A stretch of DNA of 11,929 nucleotides from an uncultured Actinomycetes bacterium (GTDB taxonomy: Bacteria > Actinomycetota > Thermoleophilia > Solirubrobacterales > Solirubrobacteraceae): NCBI GenBank assembly GCA_937888775.1, contig CALAQT010000397.1, forward strand, positions 1 through 11,929, read 5' to 3'. Below are positions 11,502 to 11,929 of this stretch, in pieces; the first letter of the stretch is position 1, and every line of letters begins with the position of its first letter. The notes beneath the pieces are model-generated. The model was not told the DNA's origin and searched no databases. It saw only the letters and a program-made list of their open reading frames with translations. The translations under genes and the position numbers were made by a program.

Positions 11502-11929
11502 GTGTCAACCGGCCCCTCGCTCTACCGCCGCCACCGTCCTCGCACGTTCGCCGACGTCGTCGGCCAGGAGCAGGTGGTGCGCACGCTCAGCAATGCCGTG
11601 AGCCGCGGAAAGGTGCACCACGCCTACTTGTTCGTCGGCTCACGCGGGACGGGCAAGACGAGCATGGCCAAGATCCTGGCCGCGTGCCTTAACTGCGAGC
11701 AAGGGCCGACGGTGGAGCCGTGCGGCCGGTGCGATTCCTGCGTGTCGATCGCCAATGCCACTTCGCTGGACGTCTTCGAGATGGACGCCGCCTCCAACAA
11801 CTCCGTCGACGACATCCGCGACTTGCGGGAGAAGGTCGCCTACGCGCCCGTCTCCGGCCGCCACAAGGTCTACATCCTCGACGAGGCGCACATGCTCTCC
11901 CCGCAGGCCTGGAACGCGTTCCTGAAGAC
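11502..11929 (+). CDS. dnaX: DNA polymerase III subunit gamma/tau, N-terminal part
   Basis: The first 142 codons of the clamp-loader ATPase, cut by the window edge. It loads the sliding clamp at the replication fork. Visible: the family N-terminus LYRRHRPRTFADVVGQE (7-23), Walker A GSRGTGKTS (46-54), the zinc-binding cysteines Cys65, Cys74, Cys77 and Cys80, MDAASNNSVDDIR (94-106), and the DEAH Walker B (127-130). I chose the GTG at 11502, as residues from Leu7 onward match the normal start of the family. It lies 90 bases after the SRP RNA. Whether a tau tail is present cannot be seen. Confidence 0.97.
   Translation, partial: MSTGPSLYRRHRPRTFADVVGQEQVVRTLSNAVSRGKVHHAYLFVGSRGTGKTSMAKILAACLNCEQGPTVEPCGRCDSCVSIANATSLDVFEMDAASNNSVDDIRDLREKVAYAPVSGRHKVYILDEAHMLSPQAWNAFLK

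Noticed and set aside
1..11929. CRISPR arrays, insertion sequences, attachment sites
   Set aside because: No regularly spaced long repeats, transposase motifs or terminal inverted repeats with target duplications were seen.

Overview
The window is very GC-rich with strong G/C at third codon positions, many GTG starts and chains of genes overlapping by 1-4 bases. This fits a high-GC Actinomycetota chromosome. A deep branch such as Thermoleophilia (Solirubrobacter/Conexibacter type) is a guess from gene content and the long-form SRP RNA, not something the sequence proves.

Region 1 (1-4054, minus strand) is one tightly coupled six-gene operon, read from right to left: ABC ATPase, ABC-2 permease, family-5 nucleotidyltransferase, PqqD-like peptide-binding protein, lasso-peptide-B2-type transglutaminase-like protease, and an asparagine-synthase-like ATP-dependent enzyme that runs off the left edge. 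PqqD (B1), B2 protease and Asn-synthase-like cyclase (C) are the hallmark set of lasso peptide (RiPP) biosynthesis, and the ABC pair would export the product. Two things are unusual: no precursor peptide gene is visible, and the Asn-synthase-like protein lacks the usual N-terminal glutaminase domain. This is the best candidate for an undescribed system here.

Region 2 (4180-8449) is regulatory. A minus-strand ECF-type sigma factor lies upstream of the operon. A 445-base divergent spacer rich in repeats separates it from a plus-strand block: a multi-membrane-span NarL-type sensor histidine kinase, a LuxR-type regulator whose receiver domain has lost its phosphorylation residues, and a small helical protein. 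A canonical NarL/LuxR response regulator converges on this block from the right. A perfect palindrome CGTTCA-N6-TGAACG occurs in both spacers that flank the block (5022-5039 and 8621-8638) and is a candidate shared operator.

Region 3 (8721-10982, plus) holds a DegT/DnrJ/EryC1/StrS aminotransferase and a Gfo/Idh/MocA oxidoreductase, spaced as an operon. Together they look like the oxidation plus transamination step of an amino-sugar pathway. A strong hairpin closes the unit.

Region 4 (11126-11929, plus) is housekeeping: a long, Alu-domain-containing SRP RNA of about 274 nt (Bacillus scRNA type) with a plausible -10 box, followed by the start of dnaX, which runs off the right edge.
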